The notes: generated by a model from the sequence alone, not told the origin. Counted from the stretch's first letter, positions 16,496 to 25,679 are shown. The stretch is 64,000 nt of DNA from Rhizobiales bacterium CCH3-A5 (GCA_001556025.1 LSIB01000007.1:79177-143176); one strand, 5' to 3'. Program-made: numbers and translations.

Positions 16496-17299
16496 ATGCC
16501 CGACCGCCTGAAGAAAAAGATCGCCCTCGTCTTCGGTGCAGGCTCGTCGGGGCCGGGCTGGGGCAACGGCAAGGCGGCGGCCGTGGCTTTCGCCCGCGAG
16601 GGCGCGCGCGTCGCCTGCATCGATATCGACCAGCCCGCAGCCGACGAGACGGTCGGCATCATCGAGAAGGAAGGCGGCATCGCCATCGCGCTCGCCGCCG
16701 ACGTGACGAGCCAATCCTCGATCGACGCCTGCGTCGCCGCCTGCATGACCCGTTTCGGGCGCATCGACATCCTGCACAACAATGTCGGCGTGACCCATAT
16801 GGGCGGGCCGGTTGAACTCTCCGAGGAGCAGTTCCGGGCGGCGATCGACCTCAATCTGGGCCCTGTGTACCGCTGCTCGAAAGCCGTGATCCCGCACATG
16901 TTGAAGGGCGGCAGCGGCGCGATCGTCAACATCTCGTCGATCGCGGCGGTTCGCTGGGTCGGCTATCCCTATTTCGCCTATTACGCGACCAAGGCGGCTG
17001 TGAACCAGGCGACGGTCGCCATCGCCATGCAATACGCACGGCAGGGCATCCGCGCGAACTGCATCATGCCGGGCCTGATCGACACGCCGATGATCTACAA
17101 GCAGATCTCGGGGCAGTACGCCTCGCCCGAGGAGATGGTCGCGGCGCGCGATGCGCAGGTGCCCATGGGCAAGATGGGCACGGCCTGGGACATCGCCAAC
17201 GCGGCGGTTTTCCTTGTCTCCGACGAGGCGAAGTTCATCACCGGCGTCTGCCTGCCGGTCGATGGCGGCCAGACCTGCGGCATCGCTCCACCGGCCTGA
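16496..17299 (+). CDS. Short-chain dehydrogenase/reductase (classical SDR)
   Basis: 267-residue NAD(P)-dependent oxidoreductase. The cofactor loop is a longer-than-usual variant, FGAGSSGPGWGNGKAAA, near residue 14; an Asp at the end of beta-2 (CIDIDQ) favours NAD(H). NNVG takes the place of NNAG, the catalytic Ser is in NISSIAAVRW, and the Tyr and Lys are in YFAYYATKAAV. IMPGLIDTPM and LPVDGGQT close the fold. It lies downstream of the TRAP genes across a palindromic repeat and may oxidise a hydroxy-acid derived from the imported substrate. Confidence 0.88.
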   Translation: MPDRLKKKIALVFGAGSSGPGWGNGKAAAVAFAREGARVACIDIDQPAADETVGIIEKEGGIAIALAADVTSQSSIDACVAACMTRFGRIDILHNNVGVTHMGGPVELSEEQFRAAIDLNLGPVYRCSKAVIPHMLKGGSGAIVNISSIAAVRWVGYPYFAYYATKAAVNQATVAIAMQYARQGIRANCIMPGLIDTPMIYKQISGQYASPEEMVAARDAQVPMGKMGTAWDIANAAVFLVSDEAKFITGVCLPVDGGQTCGIAPPA

Positions 17300-17389
17300 C
17301 TGGCATCTGGCGCTTTGCGCGCCACACGGGACCTGCGCTGCCTCCAAAGCGGTCTTGAGTCGCGGACAATCCTGCCCGACCCTGTGGCC

Positions 17390-18118
17390 ATGACCAGCGA
17401 GATCGCGATCGGCACCATTACGCCCTCTGGCAACCGCACGGTCGAGCGCGTCACGCAAGGTATCTGCGCCGGGCTTCAAGGCGTCGTGCCGCTGTTCACA
17501 CGCATCCCGGTCTTCGGCAACACCAGCCCCGACGAGATCGCCGCCGATCCCTATGACTGGCCGACGATGCGGAAGGCTGCCGAACTGCTCGGCCACGCCA
17601 GGCCTGCCGCCATCTGTTGGAACGGCTCGAAGGGCGGCGACCACGGCTTCGACGTGGACGAGCGGCTCTGTGCCGAGATGAGCGCGGCGTCCGGCGTCCC
17701 CGCCGTGACGGCAGCGCTCGCGACGCTCGATTTGTTGCATGCGCTCGACGTGACGCGCATCGCACTGGTGACGCCCTATACGACAACGGCGCAGGCGCGT
17801 GGTCTCGCCAGCTTCGCCGCCAAGGGGTTTTCCGTCACCGGCGAGCGCCATTCCGGCCTATCCGACAACCTGTCCTATGGCGCGGTGCCGCCAGCCGAGA
17901 TCGCGGCGATGGCGCGTGCCGCGCTGGCAGACGGACCGGCGCAGGCCATCGTCGTCTTCTGCACCAATTTCCACGGCGCGCCGATGGTGGCGGCGCTCGA
18001 GGCCGAAACCGGCCTGCCCGTGATCGATTCGGCCGCGGCCGGGGTCTGGGCCGTGCTGAAGGCGGCCGACTTCGACACGCGCGCCGTCAACGGCTGGAGC
18101 CGCATCTTCGCGCTCTGA
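17390..18118 (+). CDS. Maleate isomerase/Asp-Glu racemase superfamily enzyme
   Basis: 242-residue two-domain protein with the N-terminal GTITPSGNRTVE pattern typical of maleate cis-trans isomerases and arylmalonate decarboxylases, and LVTPYTTTAQARG in the middle. The two active-site cysteines of the superfamily are at about C76 (AAICWNGSKGG) and C191 (VVFCTNFHGAP). The residues after C76 (WNGSKGG) differ from the usual CTSG. The enzyme may isomerise, racemise or decarboxylate a dicarboxylic acid. It follows the SDR gene by 90 bp and precedes the Pot-like ABC operon. Confidence 0.7.
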   Translation: MTSEIAIGTITPSGNRTVERVTQGICAGLQGVVPLFTRIPVFGNTSPDEIAADPYDWPTMRKAAELLGHARPAAICWNGSKGGDHGFDVDERLCAEMSAASGVPAVTAALATLDLLHALDVTRIALVTPYTTTAQARGLASFAAKGFSVTGERHSGLSDNLSYGAVPPAEIAAMARAALADGPAQAIVVFCTNFHGAPMVAALEAETGLPVIDSAAAGVWAVLKAADFDTRAVNGWSRIFAL

Positions 18119-18187
18119 AGGCGCACCCAGCCCCGCTTGGCATCAAGGTTGCTACGTCGCGCCTTGAACGCGACGGAGCCTTTGCGA

Positions 18188-19276
18188 ATGACGCCTGCCA
18201 CTGCCGGCCAGCCCTTGACGCTCGACGGCATCACCCATCGCTACGGCGCGATGCTGGCGGTCGACAACGTCACGCTGGAAATCAAGGGCGGCGAGCTTGT
18301 GGCCCTGCTCGGCCCCTCGGGCTGCGGCAAGACCACGCTGCTGCGCGTCATCGCCGGCTTCATCCAGCAGGACAACGGCAAGGTCGTGATCGGAGACCGG
18401 CCGATCGACACCCTGCCGCCCAACCGCCGCGAGATCGGCATCGTCTTCCAGAACTACGCGCTGTTTCCGCACATGACCGTGGCGCAAAACATCGCCTACG
18501 GGCTGGCGGCGCGCGGCGAGAGCCGCGAGGTCCAGAACGAGCGCGTCCGCGAGATGCTTGGCATCGTCCAGATGGCGGCCTTCGCCGAGCGCAAGCCGAG
18601 TCAGCTCTCGGGCGGCCAGCAGCAGCGCGTCGCGCTCGCCCGCGCGCTCGCCATGCGGCCGCGCATCCTGCTGCTCGATGAGCCCTTCGCCGCGCTCGAC
18701 AAGAACCTGCGGCTCGACATGCAGATCGAGATCAAGCGGCTGCAGCGTCAGTTCGGCCTCACAGCGATCATGGTCACGCACGACCAGGACGAAGCCATGG
18801 CGATCGCCGACCGCATCGCGGTGATGCGCGGCGGCCGCATCGAGCAGCTCGGCACGCCGGTCGAGATCTACGACAACCCCGCCACGCTCTTCGTCAACAG
18901 CTTCATCGGTTCGAGCAACCTGCTGCCGGGCACGATCGCCAGCGCCTCGCCAGAGGGCTATGGCGTCGCGCTCGACCAGGGCGCGCAATGGCGGATCGCC
19001 TCGCAGGCGCGCTTCACGGCAGGCGACAAGGTGCTGGTTTCGGTGCGCCCCGAACAGCTCGTGCTCGCATCGGCCGGCGGCGAGGCGAGCTTCCCCGTCG
19101 CGCCGAAATTCAGCCTGCCGATCGGCGGCGAGCTGATCCACGACGTCACCGCCAGCGACGGCGCCTCGCTCAAGATCGCCGCGCCGCGCATGCCGGGCAG
19201 CGCTTTCGATGCGGCTGACGCCGCCTTCTGCGGGCTCGCCGGCCATGCCCGTCCGACCCTGTTTCCCGCACCGTGA
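18188..19276 (+). CDS. ABC transporter ATP-binding protein (PotA-like)
   Basis: 362-residue ATPase of the spermidine/putrescine/iron importer class. Walker A is LLGPSGCGKTT (about residue 38), the Q-loop is VFQNYALFPHMTV, the signature is LSGGQQQR, Walker B is ILLLDEPFAALD, and the switch His is in MVTHDQDEA. The C-terminal third is a TOBE domain (VLVSVRPEQLVL). The ATG at 18188 is chosen because the Rossmann strand starts soon after; 17 residues further upstream are possible but unsupported. It is the first gene of a four-gene importer operon. Confidence 0.92.
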   Translation: MTPATAGQPLTLDGITHRYGAMLAVDNVTLEIKGGELVALLGPSGCGKTTLLRVIAGFIQQDNGKVVIGDRPIDTLPPNRREIGIVFQNYALFPHMTVAQNIAYGLAARGESREVQNERVREMLGIVQMAAFAERKPSQLSGGQQQRVALARALAMRPRILLLDEPFAALDKNLRLDMQIEIKRLQRQFGLTAIMVTHDQDEAMAIADRIAVMRGGRIEQLGTPVEIYDNPATLFVNSFIGSSNLLPGTIASASPEGYGVALDQGAQWRIASQARFTAGDKVLVSVRPEQLVLASAGGEASFPVAPKFSLPIGGELIHDVTASDGASLKIAAPRMPGSAFDAADAAFCGLAGHARPTLFPAP

Positions 19277-19292
19277 CAAGGAGACTTTCCCG

Positions 19293-20321
19293 ATGAGCAC
19301 TCTCGACCGCCGCACGCTTCTCACCGGCCTCGGCGCTGCCGCGCTCGCGGCCGGCCTGCCGTCCATCGCCCGCGCCTCGGGCAGCATGACGGCGGCGATT
19401 TATCCCGGCACCTGGGAAGAGGCCTATCGCGGCGTCGTCGCCCCGGCGCTGAAGAAGGCAGCCAACATCGATGTCGCCTTCGACTCGCTCTTCGCCGTCG
19501 ATCAGGTCGCCAAGGTTCGCGCCGCGCGCGGCGTGCCGCCCTTCGACTGCTTCGTGCTCGATCCCGGCCCGGCAGCCGCCGCCCAGGCGGCAGGGCTGTT
19601 CGAGCCGATCGACGCCTCAAAACTCAGCAACGCCGCCAAGGTGCCCGACGGGCTGATCAAGTCGCATGGCGTGACCTGCAACGCGCAGGTGGTCGGCATC
19701 GCCTACAATCCCAAGAAGTTCGCGACCCCGCCCAAGGGCTGGGCCGACCTCTTCAAGTCTCCTTACGTCGAGCGGCTCGGCCTCACCGGCTTCCAGACCA
19801 CCTTCGGCACGGTCTCGATCATCGAGATGGCCAAGGTCTTCGGCGGCTCGGTCGAGAACATCGAGCCCGTCTTCGCCGAGCTGAAGAAAGCCGTCGCCAA
19901 GGCTGCAGCCGTCGCCGCCCCCGCCGCCATGCCCGGCCTGTTCCAGCAGGGCCAGATCGACATCATGTACACAAACACCAACACCGTCGCGATCCTGAAG
20001 GGCCGTGGCGTCGATATCGAGTTCCTCAAGCCCGAAACGGGCGCGATCACCTTCCAGACCACGCTGCATATCGTGAAAGGGGCCGACAACGTCGCATCGG
20101 CCTACAAATACATCGACACGGCGATCTCGGCCGAGGTGCAGAGCCAGCTCCAGAAGCAGCCCTACAACATGATCCCGATCAACAAGGACGTGACGCTGGT
20201 CGATACGCTCGACATCAAGAAGCTCGACGAACTGGCGACGATGGTCACGCATGACTGGACCAAGATCAATCCGGTCCGCGCCGCCTGGATCGAGCGCTTC
20301 AACAAGGAGATCACCAAGTAG
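19293..20321 (+). CDS. ABC transporter periplasmic binding protein (PotD-like)
   Basis: 342-residue extracytoplasmic binding protein. The start at 19293 has a purine-rich AAGGAGA ribosome-binding site and gives a Tat-like signal peptide (STLDRRTLLTGLGAAALAAG) ending near ARASG. The mature part follows the group of polyamine/iron-type binding proteins (IYPGTWEEAYRGVVAPALKKA; GVTCNAQVVGIAYNPKKF; PPKGWADLF). It belongs with the ATPase and the two permeases. Polyamines, amines or small acids are possible ligands; sequence alone does not decide. Confidence 0.9.
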   Translation: MSTLDRRTLLTGLGAAALAAGLPSIARASGSMTAAIYPGTWEEAYRGVVAPALKKAANIDVAFDSLFAVDQVAKVRAARGVPPFDCFVLDPGPAAAAQAAGLFEPIDASKLSNAAKVPDGLIKSHGVTCNAQVVGIAYNPKKFATPPKGWADLFKSPYVERLGLTGFQTTFGTVSIIEMAKVFGGSVENIEPVFAELKKAVAKAAAVAAPAAMPGLFQQGQIDIMYTNTNTVAILKGRGVDIEFLKPETGAITFQTTLHIVKGADNVASAYKYIDTAISAEVQSQLQKQPYNMIPINKDVTLVDTLDIKKLDELATMVTHDWTKINPVRAAWIERFNKEITK

Positions 20322-20346
20322 GCTGCGGCAGGTCAGGCGTTAGTCC

Positions 20347-21213
20347 ATGGCCGCCATCGCAGCCTCGCCGCCGGGAGGCGAGATCGAAAACCGGGTCGAC
20401 TGGCGTCTCGCTGCGCCGCTCGGCCTGGTCTATCTCGCCTTCTTCGCCGCGCCCTTCCTGATCCTGCTCGGCGTCAGCTTCTACGCCGATGCCGAGCAGA
20501 CGCGGCTGGGCCTCGATTCGTGGACGAAGTTCTATGGCGACGCCTTCTATCTCAAGGTGATCTTCGACACGCTGAAGCTCGGCATCTTCGCCGTGCTGGC
20601 GACGACGCTGGTCGCCTATCCGCTGGCGCTGGTCTTCCGGGCGGCGGGCCCGCGCACCCAAAAGGTGCTGATCTTCATCATCCTGATGCCGCTCCTGACC
20701 TCGGTCGTGATCCGAACCTTCGCATGGATCGTCATCCTGGCGCGCGAGGGCGTCGTCAACCAGACGCTGCTGGCGCTCGGCCTGACATCGACGCCGCTCA
20801 ACCTGCTTCAGACCGAGCTCGGCCTCGTGCTGGCGCTGACGCAGATCGAGATGCCGCTGATGCTGCTGCCGCTGCTGACCATCATGACAAGGCTCGACCA
20901 GAATTTGATCGACGCCTCGCGCGCGCTCGGCGCATCGAAGTGGCGGACCTTCTTCCGCGTCGTGCTACCGCTGACCCTGCCCGGCTGGATCGCGGGCGCG
21001 ACGCTCGTTTTCGCCTCGGCGACGACCGCCTTCATCTCGCAGTCGGTGATCGGCGGAGCGCGGCTCGTCTATCTGCCGGCGCTGATCTACCAGCAGGTGA
21101 CCGTGGTCTATAACTGGCCCTTCGCGGCTGTGGCCTCACTGACATTGCTCTTCACCGTGCTCGCCGGCATCAGCGCGCTCGGCTGGCTCGGCCGGTTCGC
21201 GAAGACGAGGTGA
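20347..21213 (+). CDS. ABC transporter permease (PotB-like)
   Basis: 288-residue membrane protein with six predicted helices and the cytoplasmic EAA loop ASRALGASKWRTFFRVVLPLTLPG, which docks to the ATPase. An N-terminal extension of about 20 residues precedes the first helix. It lies 25 bp after the binding protein and 4 bp before the second permease, in one operon. Confidence 0.92.
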   Translation: MAAIAASPPGGEIENRVDWRLAAPLGLVYLAFFAAPFLILLGVSFYADAEQTRLGLDSWTKFYGDAFYLKVIFDTLKLGIFAVLATTLVAYPLALVFRAAGPRTQKVLIFIILMPLLTSVVIRTFAWIVILAREGVVNQTLLALGLTSTPLNLLQTELGLVLALTQIEMPLMLLPLLTIMTRLDQNLIDASRALGASKWRTFFRVVLPLTLPGWIAGATLVFASATTAFISQSVIGGARLVYLPALIYQQVTVVYNWPFAAVASLTLLFTVLAGISALGWLGRFAKTR

Positions 21214-21217
21214 CGCC

Positions 21218-22033
21218 ATGCAGCGCTCGACCTTCTCCGACGTGACCTACAACTGGGTGATCGGCCTGCTCGCCGGGCTCGCCATCCTGATCCTGGTCGC
21301 CCCGGTCGTGATCGTGACCGCGACTTCCTTCACCACCTCGCAGACGCTGCGTTTCCCGCCGCCCGATCTCTCGCTGCGCTGGTATCGCGAACTGTTCGAC
21401 ACCACCCGCTCGGCGCAAATCCATGTCGCCGCCGGCAACAGCCTCTGGGTCGCCGCCATCGCGACGCTGGTCGGCATGGTGCTCTCGGTGCTGGCGGCGC
21501 TCGCCATCACCCGCGTCAGCCGGCCGTCCGCAAAGCTGCTGGAGGCGAGCTTTCTGTCGCCGCTGGTGCTGCCGACGCTGTCCTATGGGCTGGCAGCGCT
21601 GATGTTCTTCTCGGTGCTGGGCATCAGGCCCTCGCTCAACCTGCTGATCGCCGGTCATCTGGTCGTGATCGCGCCCTTCATCTTTCGCACCACGCTGGCG
21701 AGCCTGACGCAGCTCGATCCGGCGCTGCTGGAGGCCTCTGCCAATCTCGGCGCGAGCAAGTTCTACGGCTTTCGCCGCGTCACCCTGCCGCTGATCGCGC
21801 CGGGCATCGCGGCCGGCTGCTTCCTCGCCTTCATCTCGTCGATGGACAATGTCCCGGTCTCGCTTTTCCTCTCCAACGCCCGCACCGGCATGCTGCCGAT
21901 CCGGATGTGGGGCATGATGGAATCGACGCTGGACGTGCGCATCGCCGCCATCGCCGGCGTGATGATCGTCTTCACGGTCACGCTGATGCTGGTGATGGAA
22001 CGCGTAGCGGGATTCTCGCGCCGGATGCGCTGA
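21218..22033 (+). CDS. ABC transporter permease (PotC-like)
   Basis: 271-residue partner permease with six predicted helices. The EAA loop reads ASANLGASKFYGFRRVTLPLIAPG. Helix 1 begins right after the short N-terminus (ITYN-like VTYNWVIGLLAG). It completes a type-I importer with the genes from 18188 to 21213. A palindromic repeat starts 20 bp after its stop and may terminate the operon transcript. Confidence 0.92.
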   Translation: MQRSTFSDVTYNWVIGLLAGLAILILVAPVVIVTATSFTTSQTLRFPPPDLSLRWYRELFDTTRSAQIHVAAGNSLWVAAIATLVGMVLSVLAALAITRVSRPSAKLLEASFLSPLVLPTLSYGLAALMFFSVLGIRPSLNLLIAGHLVVIAPFIFRTTLASLTQLDPALLEASANLGASKFYGFRRVTLPLIAPGIAAGCFLAFISSMDNVPVSLFLSNARTGMLPIRMWGMMESTLDVRIAAIAGVMIVFTVTLMLVMERVAGFSRRMR

Positions 22034-22053
22034 GATCGGCTCCTGCTCCAAAC

Positions 22054-22160
22054 GCGCTCCGGTGAGTCGGCTGGCGTGGTTTTCGAGAACCGGAGCGGAG
22101 CGGACTTCATGTTCACGAGCACCGGAAGTGCAGAAAGCCTGAGTCAGACGGCCGCCGGAG
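22054..22160. repeat. Dispersed repeat with GAGAACCGGAGCGGAGCGGA core, copy 1
   Basis: This 107-bp element is nearly identical to 43001-43104. Shared blocks are GAGTCGGCTGGCGTGG, TTTCGAGAACCGGAGCGGAG, GAGCACCGGAAG and GTCAGACGGCCGCCGGAG. The outer parts are imperfectly complementary (CTGGCGTGGTTTTC against GAAAGCCTGAGTCAG), so the transcript could fold into a cruciform. Both copies lie in 3'-flanking positions. The open frames it carries on either strand look like chance. Confidence 0.75.
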
Positions 22161-22180
22161 CCCGTTTTCAGCAGGAGCTG

Positions 22181-22528
22181 TCAGGCGCCGCGCCAGATCG
22201 AGAAACCCCATGGCGTGATCTTCAGCGGCAGATGCAGATGCTGCTGCGGATCTGCGATGCTGAACCGGAACGGCACCTCGCCGAGGAAGGGCGGGTCCGC
22301 CTGCGCGACGCCGGCCGCGGCAAAGAAAGCGCCCGCCTGGAAAACGACCTCATAGACCCCGACCGGCAGAATCTCGCTCGTGATCGCATGGTCGAGCACG
22401 CCCGACGCGGACAGCACGCCCTGCGCGAGCAGCCGGCGCCCGGGGACAAGGCCATGGACGGCAACGCCCATGCCCTGCGCCGGCAGGCCGCGCGTCACAT
22501 CCACCACATGCACCGACAATCCCGGCAT
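22181..22528 (-). CDS. Transthyretin-like protein / 5-hydroxyisourate hydrolase, variant
   Basis: 115-residue protein of the transthyretin-related family, which hydrolyses 5-hydroxyisourate in uric acid breakdown. The N-terminal strand SVHVVDVTRGLPAQGMGVAVH has the expected His and Arg, and HLHLPLKITPWGFS is the HxHxPL-P-[YW]-G region. The family ends in YRGS, which is important for catalysis; here it is WRGA. No uricase or OHCU decarboxylase gene is visible. It could be a divergent hydrolase or a transthyretin-fold protein with another role. The start at 22528 (MPGLSVHVV) matches the family. Confidence 0.7.
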   Translation of the reverse strand: MPGLSVHVVDVTRGLPAQGMGVAVHGLVPGRRLLAQGVLSASGVLDHAITSEILPVGVYEVVFQAGAFFAAAGVAQADPPFLGEVPFRFSIADPQQHLHLPLKITPWGFSIWRGA

Positions 22529-22790
22529 CGTGCTCGCTCCACCCTTGCGCGACCAGCCTTCTGACACAGCAAAGCGAGCAAGAAGCCTGCCGGAAAGCGG
22601 CACGAGCGGCCGGAATATCGAAGCGCTCGGAAAAGCCGCACGGTGCGATCGCATCGGCCGTCGCCGAGCCGATCGCATTTTTTGCAGCGCGCTGTCGAAA
22701 CGCCCCTGCGTCGAACGTCATCGGCATGGAAATGAGCGCACGCCCGCGCCCGCATGACCCGGTGCCCACCGGCCAACAGGAGTAAAGATC

Positions 22791-23234
22791 ATGTCTCTCG
22801 CCATCGCCGAAAAGAAGCCGCCTTTCTGGTTCTGGGTCGCAGCCGGCCTCGGCCTCGCCTGGAATGTCTTCGGCATCTACCAGTTTGTCGGCTCGGTCTT
22901 CGGTTCGCAGGCCGATCTGATGGCCCGAGGAATGACCGCGTCACAGGCCGAGGCCTATGCAGCGATCCCCCTCTGGATGAACCTCGCATTCGCCATCGGC
23001 GTCTTCGGCGGCCTGCTCGGCTCCGTCCTGCTGATGCTGCGCAACCGTGTTGCGACTCCGGTCTTCGCAGCCTCGCTCGCCGGCTACGTCGTGTTGTATA
23101 TCGGCGACATCACCGAAGGCATCTTTGCGGTGATGGGGCCGCCCCAGGTCATCGTGCTGACGGCCGTGGTCCTGATCGCGGCCGCACTGCTGTGGAGCTC
23201 GCGCCGCTTCGAGCGGAGCGGCGTCCTTGCCTAG
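22791..23234 (+). CDS. Small four-helix membrane protein, function unknown
   Basis: 147 residues with four hydrophobic segments: FWFWVAAGLGLAWNVFGIYQF, IPLWMNLAFAIGVFGGLLGSVLLML, ATPVFAASLAGYVVLYIGDI and VIVLTAVVLIAAALLWSS, ending in a basic, positive-inside tail. A good ribosome-binding site (CAGGAG, 8 bp upstream) supports the ATG at 22791. I recognise the general pattern of a hypothetical membrane protein found in many proteobacteria ('sugar transporter'-like small proteins), but cannot name a function. It is divergent from the transthyretin-like gene and convergent with the DUF6282 gene. Confidence 0.75.
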   Translation: MSLAIAEKKPPFWFWVAAGLGLAWNVFGIYQFVGSVFGSQADLMARGMTASQAEAYAAIPLWMNLAFAIGVFGGLLGSVLLMLRNRVATPVFAASLAGYVVLYIGDITEGIFAVMGPPQVIVLTAVVLIAAALLWSSRRFERSGVLA

Positions 23235-23315
23235 GAAGCATATCGCGCAGGGGCCGCAAGCGCCGTGGCTTTAGCCCCTCCCGCCGCTCGCAACCGGCAG
23301 ATCGACCGTCTAGCT

Positions 23316-24218
23316 CTAAAAGCTGCCGATCCTGAACAGAGCGATCGGATTGGCGGCGCTCATCATGCGCAGCTCGGCCTCGCTGAAGCCTTCCGATTCC
23401 AGCAGCAGCAGGAATTCGCGAAAGGCTTCGACTGGCGGCGGCAGCAGATAAATGCCGGCGTCGCCCGAGACGATGGCCCGGTCGCCGGCGGCCCGGATCT
23501 TCGGCGTCAGCTCCTGCACCGTCTTGCCCGGCGCGCGGTGCTTCTCCTGATCGACATGGGTCAGGCCGACCTGCGTGGCATGCGTCAGGACGAAGAACGA
23601 GAATTCGCAATACGCGCCGAGCGAGACCAGTTCGCGGATCGTGTCGGGCTCATAGCCGCCGGCATGGGTGCGCACGCGCGCCGCTCCGCGCCGTTTGGCT
23701 TCCTGCGCCAGCGCGACCGCCTCCCAGCCCTCGACATGGCCGCAATCGAAGACGATATCGCGCTCGGCGCACAGCTCCATGATCGCCGGCACGGGATCAG
23801 GCACTTTTCCGTTTTCGGGCACGCCGAAGGCGGCTTCGAGATAGAGGCCCGTCCGGCCTTCCCGGCGCGCGACTGATTTCGTGTGATGCGTCGGCAGCGA
23901 GATGAAGCGCGCACCCGTTCCGGCGCCGTAGCCGTAATCGACCGCGTTGCGCGCCGCCTCATAGGTCACGCCTCCGGCGGTCGGCTGCATGATCAGCCCG
24001 CCGAAGATCTCGATGCCGAGATGGCCGAGTTCGGCGGCGGCCAGCGCCGCATAGCCCGAGGAATTCTGGAAGTTGTCCATCAGGCCGATGGCGCGCATCC
24101 CGGCGGCGGCCGCCTGCCGGACAGACTCGAAGATGTTGGCGCTGCGGCCGTTGAGATGTGGGCAACTATGGACATGGCAGTCCACCGCGCCTTTCAGGTA
24201 GTGCATGCCGTAGGTCAT
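23316..24218 (-). CDS. DUF6282 family amidohydrolase-like protein
   Basis: 300 residues from ATG 24218 (MTYGMHYLKGAVDCHVHSCP). The N-terminal DCHVHSCPHLNGR supplies the HxH metal pair of a TIM-barrel hydrolase; further candidate ligands are in LPTHHTKS, FDCGHVEG, RTHAGGYEPDT and the late Asp in VSGDAGIYLLPPP. This matches the DUF6282 family, whose reactions are not established. It is the last gene of the leftward operon that begins with the binding protein at 27347, after the ATPase by 28 bp, so it probably acts on the imported compound or its product. Confidence 0.72.
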   Translation of the reverse strand: MTYGMHYLKGAVDCHVHSCPHLNGRSANIFESVRQAAAAGMRAIGLMDNFQNSSGYAALAAAELGHLGIEIFGGLIMQPTAGGVTYEAARNAVDYGYGAGTGARFISLPTHHTKSVARREGRTGLYLEAAFGVPENGKVPDPVPAIMELCAERDIVFDCGHVEGWEAVALAQEAKRRGAARVRTHAGGYEPDTIRELVSLGAYCEFSFFVLTHATQVGLTHVDQEKHRAPGKTVQELTPKIRAAGDRAIVSGDAGIYLLPPPVEAFREFLLLLESEGFSEAELRMMSAANPIALFRIGSF

Positions 24219-24246
24219 CGGGCGGTCCCTGGTCGGAAGGTTGCCT

Positions 24247-24984
24247 TCAATGCCGCAGGATGCGGCGGACGAAATCGGCGCAGCGCTCGGTCTGCGGCGC
24301 GTCGAAGATCTGCGACGGCGGACCGACCTCGACGACACGGCCATCGGCCATGAATACGACCTTGCTGGAGATCTCGCGCACGAAGCCCATTTCGTGACTG
24401 ACGATCAGCATGGTCATGCCTTCGGCCGCGAGCACCCGAATGGTGTCGAGCACCTCGGCCACGAGTTCGGGATCGAGCGCGGACGTGACCTCGTCGAGCA
24501 GCAGGATCTCGGGCTTGAGCGCCAGCGCGCGCGCGATCGCGACGCGCTGCTGCTGGCCGCCCGACAATTCGTCGGGATAGGCGTCGATGCGGTGCGACAG
24601 GCCGACCTTGTCCAGCAGCGCCCGCGCCTCGCTCTCGACTTGAGCCGCGCCACGCTTCTTCACGATCGTCGGCGCGATGGTGACGTTGCGCAGCGCGGTC
24701 ATGTTCTGGAACAGGTTGTACTGCTGGAACACCACGGCGAAACGGTCGCGTACCTTCTTCAGCGCAGCCGCGCTGTCGTAGTTCACCTGTTCGTCGGCGA
24801 CGCGGACGAGGCCGGCTCGCGGCCGCAGCAGCCCGGTCAGCACGCGCAGCAGTGTGCTTTTGCCCGAGCCGGACGGGCCGATGATCGAGACGATCTCGCC
24901 GCGTTCGACCGACAGCGAGACGTCCTGCAGCACCGGCGTCGCGCCGTAGTCGGCCGACAGCCTATCGATGACGAGATGGGGCAA
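24247..24984 (-). CDS. Polar amino acid ABC transporter ATP-binding protein (GlnQ-like)
   Basis: 245-residue ATPase with Walker [13 protein letters not shown] (about residue 36), Q-loop [15 protein letters not shown], signature LSGGQQQR, Walker [15 protein letters not shown], and switch His in [12 protein letters not shown]. The 'TSALDPE' variant is typical of the polar amino-acid (PAAT) subfamily. It overlaps the upstream permease by 23 bp and energises the two permeases encoded at 24962-26354. Confidence 0.93.
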   Translation of the reverse strand: MPHLVIDRLSADYGATPVLQDVSLSVERGEIVSIIGPSGSGKSTLLRVLTGLLRPRAGLVRVADEQVNYDSAAALKKVRDRFAVVFQQYNLFQNMTALRNVTIAPTIVKKRGAAQVESEARALLDKVGLSHRIDAYPDELSGGQQQRVAIARALALKPEILLLDEVTSALDPELVAEVLDTIRVLAAEGMTMLIVSHEMGFVREISSKVVFMADGRVVEVGPPSQIFDAPQTERCADFVRRILRH

Positions 24985-25648
24985 GCCGGCGCTCCAGATG
25001 CGATGCGAACAGGTTCAGCGGGTAGCACAGCAGGAAGTAGAGGATCAGGATCGAGCCGAAGCAGATCGCCGCCGAGAAACCCTTCTGGTTGAGGATCTTG
25101 GCGGCGTAGGTCAGCTCCAGCACGCCGATCTGGGAGGCGATCGAGGTGCTCTTCACCAGACCGACCGAATAGGTCATCGAGGGCGGGATGATGATCGCCC
25201 AGGACTGCGGCAGGATGACCCGGCGCAGCGCCGTCAGACCGCCCATGTTCATCGTCTCGGCGGCGTCCCACTGGTTTCGGTGGACAGCCTCGAGCCCCGC
25301 CCGGATGTTCTCGGCGGAAAAGGCGGAGGCCGAGAGCGCGACCGTAGTGGCGGCGACGGCGAACATGCTGGCGTCGAGCCCGGCGAGTTGAAAGGCGAAG
25401 AACACCACCATCAGCTTCACCAGGAAGGGGATGCGCCGGAAGATCTCGACATAGGCCGTCGCGAACCAGCGCAGCGGTGCGAAGCCGACGATGCGCTCGT
25501 TGCGCAGCACGGCAAGCGCGAAGCCGATCAGGAAGCCGAGCCCGCAGCCGACCAGCGACAAAAGTGCGGTGTAGGCGAAGGCCTGTCCGAGGAAGATCAT
25601 GTTGTAGTAGCTGAAGAAGCGCGGGGCTTCCTCCAGGAGCGCCGCCAT
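24962..25648 (-). CDS. Polar amino acid ABC transporter permease 2
   Basis: 228-residue HisM/GlnP-type permease. It has five predicted helices and the EAA-like loop EAVHRNQWDAAETMNMGGLTALRRVILPQ. It follows the first permease by 31 bp and overlaps the ATPase gene by 23 bp, an arrangement that supports coordinated synthesis of the importer. Confidence 0.92.
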   Translation of the reverse strand: MAALLEEAPRFFSYYNMIFLGQAFAYTALLSLVGCGLGFLIGFALAVLRNERIVGFAPLRWFATAYVEIFRRIPFLVKLMVVFFAFQLAGLDASMFAVAATTVALSASAFSAENIRAGLEAVHRNQWDAAETMNMGGLTALRRVILPQSWAIIIPPSMTYSVGLVKSTSIASQIGVLELTYAAKILNQKGFSAAICFGSILILYFLLCYPLNLFASHLERRLAPSRHR

Positions 25649-25679
25649 CAGAACAGCCTCCTCATAAGAAAAGGCTGCA

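Noticed and set aside
22076..22564. 162-codon plus-strand frame
   Set aside because: Starts in repeat copy 1 and runs antisense to the transthyretin-like gene.
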